From the NCBI GenBank assembly GCA_015243575.1, contig CP042469.1, positions 4,058,929-4,122,928 on the forward strand: a stretch of DNA of 64,000 nucleotides, in the 5' to 3' direction. The DNA is from Clostridiales bacterium. Its GTDB lineage: Bacteria; Bacillota; Clostridia; Peptostreptococcales; Anaerovoracaceae. The notes under the pieces are model-generated. The model saw only the letters and a list, made by a program, of their open reading frames with translations, made no database searches and had not been told where the DNA came from. Positions 46,068 through 56,236 of this stretch are shown here, piece by piece. Every line of letters starts with the position of its first letter. The first letter of the stretch is position 1. A program made the translations under genes and the position numbers.

Positions 46068-48098
46068 ATGAACAGCAAGAAAAGGAAAGCAACCATTTCC
46101 GTTATTGTGGTGGCAGTTGCATTGATGATCCAGGCAATGCCTCTAGGTGGGCTCGGAACAGGAATTTTTGTCTATGGTGATAATCCGTTTATAAAGTCGA
46201 AGCTTGCGCAATCTGCATCTGTCTCTCAGGGAGATGAGAATGCTTTGGTCGCCATCCTGGTGGAGAATACCGGAAAAGATTCGGTTACGTTCAGCAGTGC
46301 AGAGCTGACCCTGAGTAAAACGAAAGAGATTACGATCTCGGGGGGAACGACAGGGACCATAACCCTATCAAGTGGAGAATCTACAAGTATCAGCTTCTAT
46401 GTTACCGTTGGCAAAGATGCGGACATCGGTGATAGAACGATGAATCTAAAATTGAAAAATAACAGCGAGTTGGTTCATGAAAACGCAAATCTCGGTAGAT
46501 TGAGCGTTTATGAGCTTGTGAAAAGAACCGATGAAGAGGCAAGTAGCTATGCTAACATTGTGGACATTACGCAGTCGATCAAACCGGAGGGAGGCTTTGT
46601 TTCCGGACAGGACAACGTCTTCACCGTTGAGGTGGTCAATTATGGAAACAGCAGGATCAAGAATGCGGAAGTGGTGCTGACCTTGCCTGAAGGATTGTCT
46701 CTGAATAATGCCAGCAGTTCCGTTTCACTGGGCTATCTCAGCTATAAGCAGCGCAAATCGGCTGCCTTTCCGATTATTGTTGAAGAGAATGCGGCCTCAA
46801 AGAACTATCCCATTACAGTAAAACTGAAAGGTCAAGACCAGTCAAACAAAGATGTCAGCATCGAAAAGACCTATTACATAGCGGTCAGCGGAACAGGCGC
46901 TTCTCTGCGGGATGCAGATATTGTCAATATCAATATCCCAAGCCAGGTAAGCGGGCAAGATGAATTTGTTATGTCCTTTGATGTGGTAAATAAAAGCCGC
47001 TCGGCGATCAAAGATGTCAAAATAGATGTAGAGGTGCCGGAAGGACTGCTGAACAAGACCAGAGCCTCCTTTGTAGAATCTTCTATTCCGGCGGGAGGAA
47101 GCAAAAACTATTCCGTTACAATGTTTGCCGATGCAGCAGCAAAGGAGAAGGCGTATACCATTAAAATTTCACTCTCCTCATCGGTCTCCACGGAAAAAAC
47201 GCCAACAATAACCCAATATGCCAGCATCTACGTATCGGTATCCTCAGATTCCAAGACACCTCAGCTCATGGTGGATGATTACAGCTACGGAGGAACTTTT
47301 GTTCAGGCTGGTGATCAGTTTTTGTTAAACCTTGGACTCTTTAACACCAGCGCATCCCATAAAATTACCAATATTAAAGTTACGGTCAGCACAGAGGACG
47401 GCAGCATTATACCCGTCAACAGCAGTAATTCTTTCTATATTGACAGCCTGGGAAAAAAGGAGCGAACGGGTCATAGCCTGCTTCTTTCTGTAAAGCCTGG
47501 GGCTGAGCAGAAAACAACCCCCCTTACGGTGGATATGTCCTATGAAGACGGAGCGGGAAATGCGTTGACCTCAAAGGATGTGATCTCTATCCCGGTCATG
47601 CAGGAAACCCGTCTGGAGGTGGATGATGTCATTGCACCGCCGGAGCTATATACTGGAATGCAAAGCGGGCTTTCGGTTCAGTTCTACAATATGGGAAAGA
47701 CAACGCTGAATAATCTCAGGGTTTCTGCTGAGGGTAATTTTGACACGCCGGAATCAACAAGCTATTTTGTGGGAAATATGGAAAGCGGAAAGAGCGATTC
47801 TTACGATTTTACCTTTATTCCCAGAGAAGAAGGCGCTATGGAGGGAAAGATTATCTTTACCTATGAGGATGCGGCGGGAGACGAGCAGGTGCTGGAACGT
47901 CCCTTCTCCTTTAATATTATGGGAGAGATGCCTGCTTGGGAGGAAGAAACTCCACCGGAAGATAACGGGGCGAAGGGCGGCAAACTGCCATGGATCATCG
48001 GTGCAGCGGCAGTGTCTGTACTCACCGGCGGCGGAATCTTTATCTGGAAGCGTAGAAAAAGAAAGAAATTAAACCGGGAGATGGAAATCGATGAATAA
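46068..48098 (+). CDS. COG1361-like extracellular beta-domain protein with C-terminal membrane anchor
   Basis: A signal peptide of about 33 residues is followed by a series of Ig-like/CARDB-NEW3-type beta-sandwich domains. Repeated phrases such as VSGQDNVFTVEVVNYGNSRIKNAEVVLTLPEG and VSGQDEFVMSFDVVNKSRSAIKDVKIDVEVPEG show internal duplication. A final helix (LPWIIGAAAVSVLTGGG) and a basic tail anchor it. It sits between an ABC ATPase and a MacB permease and overlaps the latter by eight bases. It therefore probably replaces the membrane-fusion adaptor of Gram-negative MacAB. Its ligand is unknown. Confidence 0.82.
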   Translation: MNSKKRKATISVIVVAVALMIQAMPLGGLGTGIFVYGDNPFIKSKLAQSASVSQGDENALVAILVENTGKDSVTFSSAELTLSKTKEITISGGTTGTITLSSGESTSISFYVTVGKDADIGDRTMNLKLKNNSELVHENANLGRLSVYELVKRTDEEASSYANIVDITQSIKPEGGFVSGQDNVFTVEVVNYGNSRIKNAEVVLTLPEGLSLNNASSSVSLGYLSYKQRKSAAFPIIVEENAASKNYPITVKLKGQDQSNKDVSIEKTYYIAVSGTGASLRDADIVNINIPSQVSGQDEFVMSFDVVNKSRSAIKDVKIDVEVPEGLLNKTRASFVESSIPAGGSKNYSVTMFADAAAKEKAYTIKISLSSSVSTEKTPTITQYASIYVSVSSDSKTPQLMVDDYSYGGTFVQAGDQFLLNLGLFNTSASHKITNIKVTVSTEDGSIIPVNSSNSFYIDSLGKKERTGHSLLLSVKPGAEQKTTPLTVDMSYEDGAGNALTSKDVISIPVMQETRLEVDDVIAPPELYTGMQSGLSVQFYNMGKTTLNNLRVSAEGNFDTPESTSYFVGNMESGKSDSYDFTFIPREEGAMEGKIIFTYEDAAGDEQVLERPFSFNIMGEMPAWEEETPPEDNGAKGGKLPWIIGAAAVSVLTGGGIFIWKRRKRKKLNREMEIDE

Positions 48099-49434
48099 TC
48101 GGGATTTAATCGGCCTGGCCTTCCGCAACCTGCTCCGGAGAAAGACGAGAACCATACTGGCCGTCGTCGGTGTTGTGGTGGGGACCTGCGCCATCGTCGT
48201 AATGCTTTCCATTGGTTTCGGGCTTTCTGCCAGCTTCCAGGAACAGATCGAAAGCTATGGGAATCTCCACCTAGTCAATGTCTACGGCGGAGGAGGAGGC
48301 AGGGCTTATCCGACAGGCGGAGGCAGTGGAAGTGAAAAAGACGGCATATTAAACGACAGAGCAATTACGAAAATGGAAAAAATAGAAGGGGTCGATGCGG
48401 TAACCCCGACGTTTCAGGAATATCTCTCCTTCGGAGTGGGCAAGTATATTGCCCAGGCTTCAGTCATCGGCATCCGGCCGGAGGTGATGCAGAAATTCGG
48501 CTACGAGCTCCAGGACGGAAGAATGCTTGGAGCGGGAGATAAATTTGAGGTGGTCTTCGGCAATCAGGTGCCCAGCTGGTTCTATAACCCGAAAAAGACC
48601 TGGGGCAGCTCTTGGGGCGGAGAAGCCCAGGTGGATGTGATCACCAACAAGATGATTATTACAGCAGACGAATGGTATGGACAGAAGCGACCTCAAGGCA
48701 GTAATGAGGAAAAAGTTACATACAAGGAGTATAAAATAAAAGGTGTCGGCATCCTGGCCAATCCCAGCGATGACTCTGCTTATAACGTCTATATGAGCCT
48801 GGAGGGCCTGCAAATCATAAGAGATGAGGCGAAGCGGGCGCGCAAAGAGACCGTCTCCAGGCAGGATGATACCTATGAGTCCGCCATGGTCTATGTGGGC
48901 GATATCAATGACGTGGAGGATGTGAGCAATAAAATTAGAGAGATGGGCTTTCAGACCAACAGCCTCAACGACTGGCTGAAATCCATGCAGGATACCGCCA
49001 GAATGATCCAGGGAATCCTGGGTGGCATTGGTGCGATCTCCCTGCTGGTAGCGGCTTTGGGAATCACCAATACAATGATTATGGCCATTTATGAACGCAC
49101 AAAGGAAATTGGCATCATGAAGGTCATCGGGGCAAATCTGCGGGATATTCGCAAGATGTTCCTTCTTGAATCCGGCATGATCGGTTTTCTCGGCGGAATC
49201 CTCGGACTGATTCTGAGCTTCATTCTTTCTTTGTTGATGAATACGGTTCTGAGTGGTATCATGTCTGTAATGCTTGGCTCCATCGGCGGAGGGGGTTCTA
49301 CGGTCTCCATCATTCCATGGTGGGTTGCGGTGGGCTCACTGGTATTCTCGACGGCAATCGGAATTATCGCCGGATATTCTCCTGCCAGAAGAGCAATGCG
49401 TTTAAGTGCATTGGAAAGCTTGAGGAACGAATAG
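48091..49434 (+). CDS. MacB/FtsX-type ABC transporter permease
   Basis: One N-terminal helix (FRNLLRRKTRTILAVVGVVVGTCAIV), a large extracytoplasmic MacB_PCD domain (about residues 50-290) with a glycine-rich segment at about 68-82, then three C-terminal FtsX helices including GIMKVIGANLRDI. This is the mechanotransmission fold, which does not move substrates through the membrane but drives extracellular partners. 447 residues. Partner ATPase and adaptor are the two genes upstream. Confidence 0.9.
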   Translation: MNNRDLIGLAFRNLLRRKTRTILAVVGVVVGTCAIVVMLSIGFGLSASFQEQIESYGNLHLVNVYGGGGGRAYPTGGGSGSEKDGILNDRAITKMEKIEGVDAVTPTFQEYLSFGVGKYIAQASVIGIRPEVMQKFGYELQDGRMLGAGDKFEVVFGNQVPSWFYNPKKTWGSSWGGEAQVDVITNKMIITADEWYGQKRPQGSNEEKVTYKEYKIKGVGILANPSDDSAYNVYMSLEGLQIIRDEAKRARKETVSRQDDTYESAMVYVGDINDVEDVSNKIREMGFQTNSLNDWLKSMQDTARMIQGILGGIGAISLLVAALGITNTMIMAIYERTKEIGIMKVIGANLRDIRKMFLLESGMIGFLGGILGLILSFILSLLMNTVLSGIMSVMLGSIGGGGSTVSIIPWWVAVGSLVFSTAIGIIAGYSPARRAMRLSALESLRNE

Positions 49435-49447
49435 TAAAGATCATAAG

Positions 49448-49491
49448 CAAAGCCTCCTCCCTAAACTTCATGTGTTTGGGAGGAGGCTTTG
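49448..49491 (+). terminator. Strong hairpin after the ABC operon
   Basis: CAAAGCCTCCTCCC at 49448-49461 pairs with GGGAGGAGGCTTTG at 49478-49491, with four further pairs inside. No T tract follows, so it may act as a transcript-end stabiliser or a bidirectional terminator. Confidence 0.6.
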
Positions 49492-49726
49492 GCATTCTAT
49501 CCCTGACGGGGTACCTTACTTCCTTCGGCAGGGAGCAAAGGAGCCTGCGGCCAGGGGCCGAAAGCTTCATTGCGGAAGTGGCGTAGCCACTCTTTTTATA
49601 TTAAGCTCAAGGAGGAACTTGCCTTGTTGTGGGAAAGGAAGTATCTTTCCCTATTCTAATTTACAGATGTTACTGCTAAGCCGGTACTACAGATCTCGGC
49701 TTCCCATCTGCTGCAGCGGTCTATAT

Positions 49727-50551
49727 TTATTTTGCAGGGGGCTTAAAGAAATGCATCCCTTCAATTTCGCAAACAAACTGCATTTTCGTTTCGATGGTTT
49801 TGTCTTGGGTGAAATCCGGGTTTACAAAATAGTAGGTGTCATCAGTGAGTTCAGCAACCCCTGTGCCGGAAAGTACTGCATAAGCGGCTGTTACGGAATC
49901 CTGTTCAATTTTCTTCTTGTAAGCTGAGCCGTTATAAATCGGTGTAAATTGATGAGGTGCTGTCATGATCGCTAAAAGATCGTCTCCGTAATAGGGGCCT
50001 GTCCAGCGATTCATAACAACCTGTCCGACGGCAACCTTGGCCTTGTAAGACAGACCATATGCTTCTGCGTTGATCAGGTGAATCAAAACGTCAACTTCTT
50101 TTCTTGAAGCGGCACCGCCTCTGTTGGCGTTGGTGACGAGACCGGCTGCATCTTCATTTGCCGGCGTACTGAAGGCAGGTGCTGGTGATACAGCTGCTGC
50201 AGTTTCAGTGATTCCAGCCGAAGCAGTATTTTCAATTGATGCAGCGTCTGCATTCGGTTCTGACTTCTCTTCTGTTTCCTGAACTGACGGCTTGCTTGTT
50301 GCATCTGTTGTATTGCTTTTTTCGCCGGTCTTGATCTCTTGATCAGCCTTCAATTGTTTTTCGGGAGCGGTATCTTCCTTATGTATATATTGCATTTTTA
50401 CTGCTTGAATGGTGATTCCCGAGATTGCTTCTGAAATTTGTCCTGTGAATCCTTTTGAAGCAGGGGAGCCAAGAAATGCTCCAATCATCAGCGCCGCAAG
50501 GACACAAACCGCTTTCCATACCATTGTATTCTTTTGCTTATCCTCTAACAT
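49727..50551 (-). CDS. Cell-wall hydrolase (SleB/CwlJ family)
   Basis: An N-terminal membrane anchor (KAVCVLAALMIGAFLG), a Lys/Glu/Ser/Thr/Ala-rich linker of about 110 residues, then a C-terminal Hydrolase_2 domain with LIHLINAEAYGLSYKAKVAVG and VVMNRWTGPYYGDDLLAIM. SleB-type enzymes are lytic transglycosylases or amidases often acting in spore cortex germination, so the gene hints at a sporulating lineage. ATG at about 50551 has GGAGGGT just upstream; the longer frame adds a non-conserved leader. Confidence 0.87.
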   Translation of the reverse strand: MLEDKQKNTMVWKAVCVLAALMIGAFLGSPASKGFTGQISEAISGITIQAVKMQYIHKEDTAPEKQLKADQEIKTGEKSNTTDATSKPSVQETEEKSEPNADAASIENTASAGITETAAAVSPAPAFSTPANEDAAGLVTNANRGGAASRKEVDVLIHLINAEAYGLSYKAKVAVGQVVMNRWTGPYYGDDLLAIMTAPHQFTPIYNGSAYKKKIEQDSVTAAYAVLSGTGVAELTDDTYYFVNPDFTQDKTIETKMQFVCEIEGMHFFKPPAK

Positions 50552-50790
50552 ATTACCCTCCAAATCTTCACCATGTGGCCTGGATTCTGGTATAATGAAA
50601 AGAGAATGTATTGCTGTGACGGGTGAAATCCTTTGATGCCTTGATTGTGGACAGGTTGGAAAAAATTTATACATATTGGAAAACGGAAGGAATAATCACT
50701 GCAGATCCCGCATATACTATCAGCCACTTTTGGCGATCGGGTGTGGCGGGGAAGCGGTTGTGAGTAATGAGATTTAAAGCGGGAGGAAAT

Positions 50791-51933
50791 ATGAGGTTTG
50801 TATTTGCACCGGACTCCTTCAAGGGGTCTTTTACTTCCAGAGAGATAATCGACTGTTTGACACGTTATGCAGAAAAATACTTTCCGGAGGCGGAATTGGT
50901 TGGAATCCCCATGGCAGACGGTGGCGAAGGCACCGTTGAAGCGCTCATCTCCTCTTTGGGCGGTGTCAAAGAGGACGTGAAGGTTGTAGGACCTATGGGA
51001 GTAGAGACGAAGGCTGTAATCGGCTATCTTCATGATGGAAAAACAGCGGTTTTAGAGATGGCGCAGGCGTCTGGGCTTGCCCTGGCGGGCAGGAATAACG
51101 ATCCGCTGAAAGCAACTTCCTACGGTACCGGGCAGATGATCCGTCATGCCTTGGACAGGGGAGTTGAGAATATTGTAATCGGGATCGGGGGCAGCGCGAC
51201 CAACGACGGGGGTATGGGTGCAATGACCGCTCTCGGCGTCACCTTTCTGGATTCGCGGGGAAGAACCCTCACCGGATGCGGAGAAAACCTTGGGAAGGTG
51301 GCAGCTGTTGAACCGGGAAATCTTCTGATCCGCGCATCAGAAGCCAGAATTTCTGTCATTTGCGACGTAACGAATCCTCTTTTAGGTGAGAATGGGGCCA
51401 CCTATGTCTACGGCCCTCAAAAGGGCGTTCGAAAGGATGAGCTTAAGGCTCTGGACACCGCAATGGAACATTATATTCAGCAAGTGGAGTGTAGGCTTGG
51501 AAGAGCGCTCAGACAGCTGCCGGGAGCAGGAGCTGCAGGCGGAATGGGCGCTGCCCTCAGCGGGTTTTTAAATGCAGAGCTGAAGCCGGGAATCGAAGTG
51601 ATCCTTGATCTGGCGGGTTTTGATCGAATTGCCCAGAGTGCGTCCTTGGTAATCACCGGAGAAGGCAGGATCGACCGGCAATCATTGGAATTCGGAAAAG
51701 TTCCTTTCGGTGTGATGAAGCGCTGCAAACCACATGGTGTTCCGGTTTTGATTCTTGCAGGAAGCATGGGAAGAGAGGCAAACTCTGTATTGGAGAGCAA
51801 GCAGGTAAGCATTATGACATCGGTGAATGATGTGATGACCATCGAGGAAGCTATGGAAAATTCCGAAGAACTGCTTGAATCTGCGGTGGAGAGACTGTTC
51901 CTTATGCTTAAGATTGGACACAATTTGAGGTAA
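50791..51933 (+). CDS. Glycerate kinase (GarK/GlxK family)
   Basis: ATP-dependent phosphorylation of D-glycerate. MRFVFAPDSFKGSFTSREI, GMADGGEGT-like MADGGEGTVEAL, VIGIGGSATNDGGMGAMTALG and ICDVTNPLLGENGATYVYGPQKG are the family blocks. 380 residues, full length. ATG 50791 follows GGGAGGAAAT. It stands alone with no other glycerate or glyoxylate genes in the window. Confidence 0.93.
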   Translation: MRFVFAPDSFKGSFTSREIIDCLTRYAEKYFPEAELVGIPMADGGEGTVEALISSLGGVKEDVKVVGPMGVETKAVIGYLHDGKTAVLEMAQASGLALAGRNNDPLKATSYGTGQMIRHALDRGVENIVIGIGGSATNDGGMGAMTALGVTFLDSRGRTLTGCGENLGKVAAVEPGNLLIRASEARISVICDVTNPLLGENGATYVYGPQKGVRKDELKALDTAMEHYIQQVECRLGRALRQLPGAGAAGGMGAALSGFLNAELKPGIEVILDLAGFDRIAQSASLVITGEGRIDRQSLEFGKVPFGVMKRCKPHGVPVLILAGSMGREANSVLESKQVSIMTSVNDVMTIEEAMENSEELLESAVERLFLMLKIGHNLR

Positions 51934-52054
51934 GGGGTTTCCTGCTATTAAATAATTTGATTCTTATTTTGGAAGAATAATGGAGATGACGGAAATAAAA
52001 ATGCTTAAAATCAACAAAAAAACAGTTGAAATCACGCATGTTTCAATTTAACCA

Positions 52055-52084
52055 TTGACAAAACCGGTGGTTAAATATTATAAT
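52055..52084 (+). promoter_or_regulatory. Strong rplM-rpsI promoter
   Basis: Consensus TTGACA at 52055-52060 and TATAAT at 52079-52084 with an 18-base spacer. Confidence 0.9.
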
Positions 52085-52089
52085 GTTTG

Positions 52090-52200
52090 TGCATTATGTG
52101 TAAAAATCCATTAGCCCCGGATTTTACGATAGTTGGCCGCCGGAGTGGGGTGAAACACTACGGTAAAACGAAATATAACGCTATGAGGAGAGTTTTACAG
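52090..52200 (+). promoter_or_regulatory. Putative structured leader of the L13 operon
   Basis: About 110 bases of untranslated leader contain a 9-bp hairpin (GTAAAAATCC at 52100-52109 with GGATTTTAC at 52119-52127) followed by a GC-rich stretch. Autoregulatory L13 leaders are known in Bacillota; whether this one matches that fold was not tested. Confidence 0.4.
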
Positions 52201-52629
52201 ATGAAATCATTTATCGCGAAGCCTCATGAAGTTGAAAGAAAATGGTATATAATCGATGCTGAGGGCAAAACTCTCGGTAGATTAGCTACCGAAGCAGCTT
52301 CTGTTTTGAGAGGTAAGAGAAAACCAATTTACACACCACACGTAGATACCGGTGACTATATCATTATTATAAATGCTGAGAAGGTTGAAGTAACTGGAAA
52401 GAAGAGAAAAGACAAGGTCTATAAGAGACATACCGGTTACCCGGGCGGACTGCGCGAAATCACTTTTGAAAAGCTGCAGGCTAAGAAACCCGAAGAAATT
52501 ATCAGACATGCTATCAAAGGCATGATGCCCAACGGAAAGTTAGGCAGAGAAATGTATAAAAAGCTTAAGGTTTATGCTGGTCCGGAACACAAGCACGCAG
52601 CACAGCAACCAGAAGTTTGGAATTATTAA
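52201..52629 (+). CDS. rplM: 50S ribosomal protein L13
   Basis: 142 residues with the L13 signatures [47 protein letters not shown] and [21 protein letters not shown] 52201 is preceded by GAGGAGAG. It forms the classic two-gene operon with rpsI. Confidence 0.97.
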   Translation: MKSFIAKPHEVERKWYIIDAEGKTLGRLATEAASVLRGKRKPIYTPHVDTGDYIIIINAEKVEVTGKKRKDKVYKRHTGYPGGLREITFEKLQAKKPEEIIRHAIKGMMPNGKLGREMYKKLKVYAGPEHKHAAQQPEVWNY

Positions 52630-52648
52630 AGAAGGGAGAAAATCATAA

Positions 52649-53044
52649 ATGGCAAAGTTGCAATATACAGGTACTGGTAGAAGAAAATCTTCTGTTGCTA
52701 GAGTCAGATTAATCCCTGGTAAAGGCAATATCACAGTAAACAAAAAATCATTGGAAGACTATTTCGGAATGGAAATCCTCAAGAGAGAGGTTAGAAGACC
52801 ATTTGAAGTTGCAGGTGCAGAAGGCAAGTTTGATGTCGTAGCTACAGTAAGAGGCGGCGGATTTACAGGTCAGGCTGGTGCACTGAGACACGGAATTTCC
52901 AGAGCTCTCGCAGGCGGAGACAGAGAAGCATTCAGAGCACCTTTAAAGGCTGCTGGCTTCCTGACCAGAGATCCGAGAATGAAGGAAAGAAAGAAATACG
53001 GACTTAAAAAAGCGAGAAGAGCATCCCAGTTCAGCAAACGTTAA
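52649..53044 (+). CDS. rpsI: 30S ribosomal protein S9
   Basis: 131 residues. [18 protein letters not shown] at the N-terminus, [18 protein letters not shown] and the C-terminal [17 protein letters not shown], whose basic tail reaches the P site, are all intact. GAAGGGAG provides the ribosome binding site. A strong terminator follows. Confidence 0.97.
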   Translation: MAKLQYTGTGRRKSSVARVRLIPGKGNITVNKKSLEDYFGMEILKREVRRPFEVAGAEGKFDVVATVRGGGFTGQAGALRHGISRALAGGDREAFRAPLKAAGFLTRDPRMKERKKYGLKKARRASQFSKR

Positions 53045-53063
53045 TCGCTACAATATCAATATC

Positions 53064-53092
53064 AAAACCCCAATCTTCGGATTGGGGTTTTT
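53064..53092 (+). terminator. Rho-independent terminator of rplM-rpsI
   Basis: AAAACCCCAATC pairs with GATTGGGGTTTT around a TTCG tetraloop, followed by T residues. Confidence 0.95.
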
Positions 53093-53220
53093 GGATTGAA
53101 TCTGTTGTACTGTCCTTTGGGTCGAAATCTGTGATAATCTGTTGGAAAAACGGGAACGCTGTAAGTTGAATTTAAAAAGATCACAAAGTAAACTTATAGG
53201 TAGACTATGTTATGCTTACT

Positions 53221-53252
53221 GAGTAATACTGAAAAAGTATTGCTCTTTTTTT
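53221..53252 (+). terminator. Second hairpin plus T tract, possible attenuator of the kinase gene
   Basis: GAGTAATACT pairs with AGTATTGCTC (one G-T) around GAAAA and is followed by seven T residues. It lies about 110 bases before the histidine kinase and could end an upstream leader. The rest of the 53045-53364 gap holds no gene I can see. Confidence 0.65.
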
Positions 53253-53364
53253 CTTCAGTAAGAGCGCTGCGCCTTCTGAAGAAAAAGTGAGCGGCGAGAG
53301 ACGCCGACGCGGTTTGTTAGCCCATCTTCAGCCGTTGTTAAGATGTAATACAAGGAGAGGTTAA

Positions 53365-55722
53365 ATGCTGAAAGAACAGGAAGCACACGAAGCACGCAGA
53401 AGTTATATCGTTGAAGAGAATGGAATCGTCACTTATGCAAGTGATTTTTTTTATGAGACTACAAAGTTCCATTTTCACGAAATTGTTGGGAAAAGTACGG
53501 AATTTATTCTTCATGATTTACTCCGCATACACGGAAATCAGTTATATGATGGCGAGAAGACAGAGACTTACCTCTTCACCAAATTTTTGGAAGCAAGGAA
53601 GGTAAATTTCCAGAGGATTGCCAGAGAAGACGGCGTCCTTTGTTATTACATTGAAGAGGTGCAGGGCTGGAGGATGGAACAGAACAGCCAATATGTGAAG
53701 CGGTTGCTCCTTGACAACGTAAAAGGAGTGGGTTTTTTTACGGTTCCTGATTTCATGCTCTACGAGACCAATCAACATTTCCTGGATCACCTTCCAAACC
53801 CATTCAATTCCAAAGATGCTGTATATGGAAGAATGATCAGTGAGTTTTTTCCGGGATTTGATGGCAGTGAAGAAGAAGAAGCTTGGATGGAAGCTGCCGC
53901 AAAAAATCATACATGCTATGTTAGGGAAAAGAAAAGTGTGCTGGGAGGAGATGAAATCTGCTTTTTAGACTATACGCTGACACCGATAGAAAAAAGCGGT
54001 CAGGTGGAGTCCATTCTACTTGTCATGGAGGATGTTACTGAACGTGTGCTGAATAGAAAACGTGTAGCAGCCCAGGCAAGTATGATTCGGCAGCAAAACG
54101 AACTGCTAGAAGCAGTGATCGAGAATTTAAATGATGTAATTATCATCTATGACGGGCAGGGTAGAGTACTGCTGTCAAATGCCGAGTCACGCCGGGTTTA
54201 CCCTCACGTCTATCTTGATGTGCCGGTCGATGAGGTCCACACAGGTTATAAGTGTTTTGACTTTGAAAATCAAGAGATTCCCAGAGAAAATCTCCCTGCA
54301 TTTCGGGTTCTGAAGGGAGAGCGGATCAAGAATATGGTGATGAAGGTAAAGAGCAAGGAAAAGGTAAGTATTGTTGAAGCAAATGCGGTGCCTGTTTATA
54401 ATTCAGATAATCAATTGATTGCTGCAATCATATCTCACCACGATATCACCCAGATGAAAGAGTTTGAGGAGAAATTGTATCAGCATAAGGAATTGCTGGA
54501 GATTATTTTGGATAATTCTTATGACAACATATCTGTCGTGGATCGGCATGGAAATTATATCTATAATAAGAATAACATTGTAAAGGAAGCTGCTGAGAAA
54601 TTTACTGATGTCAATGAGGTCTTTCGGGCAGTCGAATATTATGATATAGACGGTAATGAGATTCCCCTTGAAAGAATGGTTCCAAATCGTGTCAAAAATG
54701 GGGAGAGGATCAAGGATGAGCTTGTTGTGGTTAAGGTTTCTGGAGAAGAGTATTATCTTCTTTACAGCGGAACGCCCATATATGATGATAAGGGCAACTT
54801 TTTATATGGAATAGGCTATAGCCGCAACTTCTCGGAAATTGTAAAAAGTCAGAATGCACTAAAAGATGCCCAGGAAAAGCTGCTAAAGTCAGAGCAGGAA
54901 AAAAATGATGTTCTTACAGAGTCTTTGAACTTAAAAGACGAGTTTCTATATTTAATCACTCATGAATTTCGCACTCCGCTGACGGTAATCAAGTCGGCAA
55001 TTCAGACCATGGAACTGAAATATAGAGATATGCCAGATAAGGCGGTAAGATATCTGAAAACAATCAAACAAAATGTAAACAGGCAAATTCGGCTGGTTAA
55101 CAATCTGCTGGACATTACAAGAATCAGCTCCGGGAATATCAAATTAAACAATGGGAATTACGATATCGTATTCCTAACGAAATCAATTGTAGAGTCCATT
55201 CAATCCATCGCACAACAGAAGAAAATCAAGGTTACTTTTTCAACGGAGCTGAAGAGGAAAGTGATCTGTTTTGATGAAGAGAAATTTGAACGAATCCTGC
55301 TCAATCTTCTTTCCAATTCAATCAAATTCACGCGTCCGGGAAAAACGATTCAAGTCGTTCTTTACGCGAAGAAGCTCGGAAACAAACGCATGGTCTGTAT
55401 CGGGGTTCAGGATGAAGGTATCGGTATCCCAAAAGAAAAGCAAAGCTGTATTTTTGAGCGCTTTGGACAGGTGAATAACTGTGAGTCAAGAGAGGCAGAG
55501 GGCACCGGAATAGGGCTCCATCTTGTAAAGTTATTCGTTACAGTGATGGGAGGGGATATTAGCCTGGAGAGTGAAGAAGGAGTTGGAAGCACTTTTACAG
55601 TTATGTTCCCGGAAATAAAACCAATGAACGGCCCATCTGCTCTGGAGAAAACCAGTTCGATAGAAAGTGTAAATAAGCTGATTCAAATGGAAGCGGTCGA
55701 GCTGTCGGACATCTATTTATAG
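53365..55722 (+). CDS. Multi-PAS sensor histidine kinase (soluble)
   Basis: No membrane helix is visible. Several PAS-like sensory domains fill residues 1 to about 500 (for example LLEAVIENLNDVIIIYDGQGRVLLSN and LLEIILDNSYDNISVVDRHGNYIYN). The H-box LITHEFRTPLTVIKSA (His near residue 533), N-box LLSNSIKFTRPG and the G boxes VQDEGIGIPKEKQ and GTGIGLHLVK form a complete HisKA/HATPase core. No response regulator is adjacent, so it is an orphan kinase with a cytoplasmic signal. Confidence 0.92.
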   Translation: MLKEQEAHEARRSYIVEENGIVTYASDFFYETTKFHFHEIVGKSTEFILHDLLRIHGNQLYDGEKTETYLFTKFLEARKVNFQRIAREDGVLCYYIEEVQGWRMEQNSQYVKRLLLDNVKGVGFFTVPDFMLYETNQHFLDHLPNPFNSKDAVYGRMISEFFPGFDGSEEEEAWMEAAAKNHTCYVREKKSVLGGDEICFLDYTLTPIEKSGQVESILLVMEDVTERVLNRKRVAAQASMIRQQNELLEAVIENLNDVIIIYDGQGRVLLSNAESRRVYPHVYLDVPVDEVHTGYKCFDFENQEIPRENLPAFRVLKGERIKNMVMKVKSKEKVSIVEANAVPVYNSDNQLIAAIISHHDITQMKEFEEKLYQHKELLEIILDNSYDNISVVDRHGNYIYNKNNIVKEAAEKFTDVNEVFRAVEYYDIDGNEIPLERMVPNRVKNGERIKDELVVVKVSGEEYYLLYSGTPIYDDKGNFLYGIGYSRNFSEIVKSQNALKDAQEKLLKSEQEKNDVLTESLNLKDEFLYLITHEFRTPLTVIKSAIQTMELKYRDMPDKAVRYLKTIKQNVNRQIRLVNNLLDITRISSGNIKLNNGNYDIVFLTKSIVESIQSIAQQKKIKVTFSTELKRKVICFDEEKFERILLNLLSNSIKFTRPGKTIQVVLYAKKLGNKRMVCIGVQDEGIGIPKEKQSCIFERFGQVNNCESREAEGTGIGLHLVKLFVTVMGGDISLESEEGVGSTFTVMFPEIKPMNGPSALEKTSSIESVNKLIQMEAVELSDIYL

Positions 55723-55867
55723 CTGTCCGTATCTTGGCAAGTTTAAATAAGAGCTTAGCTTACCAAGGCACGGGTACTTCGTAACAGCGATTCCTTTGTT
55801 ATGATCTCGAATACCTGTGGTATAATAGATTATAGTAATAAAACAAAGTTGTAGTAAGGAGGCATAT

Positions 55868-56236
55868 ATGAAATTTAAACTCGTGCATAACAACCTAAAT
55901 GTATTTGATCTGGAAAAGTCCCTTCAGTTTTATGAAGAGGCACTTGGGCTGAAAGAAGTGAGAAGAAAGGAAGCCTCGGACGGGTCCTTCATTCTAGTTT
56001 TTATCGCAAATGAGGAGTCTGCTCACCAGATTGAGCTAACCTGGCTCAGAGATAAAAAAGAACCATACAATCTTGGTGACAATGAAGTCCATATTGCCTT
56101 CAGAGTAGATGATTATGAGGGAGCTTATGCAAAGCATAAAGAGATGGGCTGCATATGCTATGAAAACCCCGGCATGGGCATCTACTTTATCTGCGATCCT
56201 GACGGATACTGGCTGGAGGTTATCCCCTACAGATAG
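55868..56236 (+). CDS. VOC superfamily protein (glyoxalase I-like)
   Basis: 122 residues of paired beta-alpha-beta-beta-beta modules. FKLVHNNLNVFDLEKSLQFYEEALGLKEVRRK begins the first module and EVHIAFRVDDYEGAYAKHKEMG the second, ending with FICDPDGYWLEVI. Metal ligands His, Glu, His and Glu are in place as in lactoylglutathione lyase (GloA), so methylglyoxal detoxification is the likely role. TATAAT-like sequence and AAGGAGGCAT precede the ATG. Confidence 0.88.
   Translation: MKFKLVHNNLNVFDLEKSLQFYEEALGLKEVRRKEASDGSFILVFIANEESAHQIELTWLRDKKEPYNLGDNEVHIAFRVDDYEGAYAKHKEMGCICYENPGMGIYFICDPDGYWLEVIPYR

Noticed and set aside
52087-52200. N-terminal extension of L13
   Set aside because: The in-frame leader is not conserved; the promoter and Shine-Dalgarno support the start at 52201.
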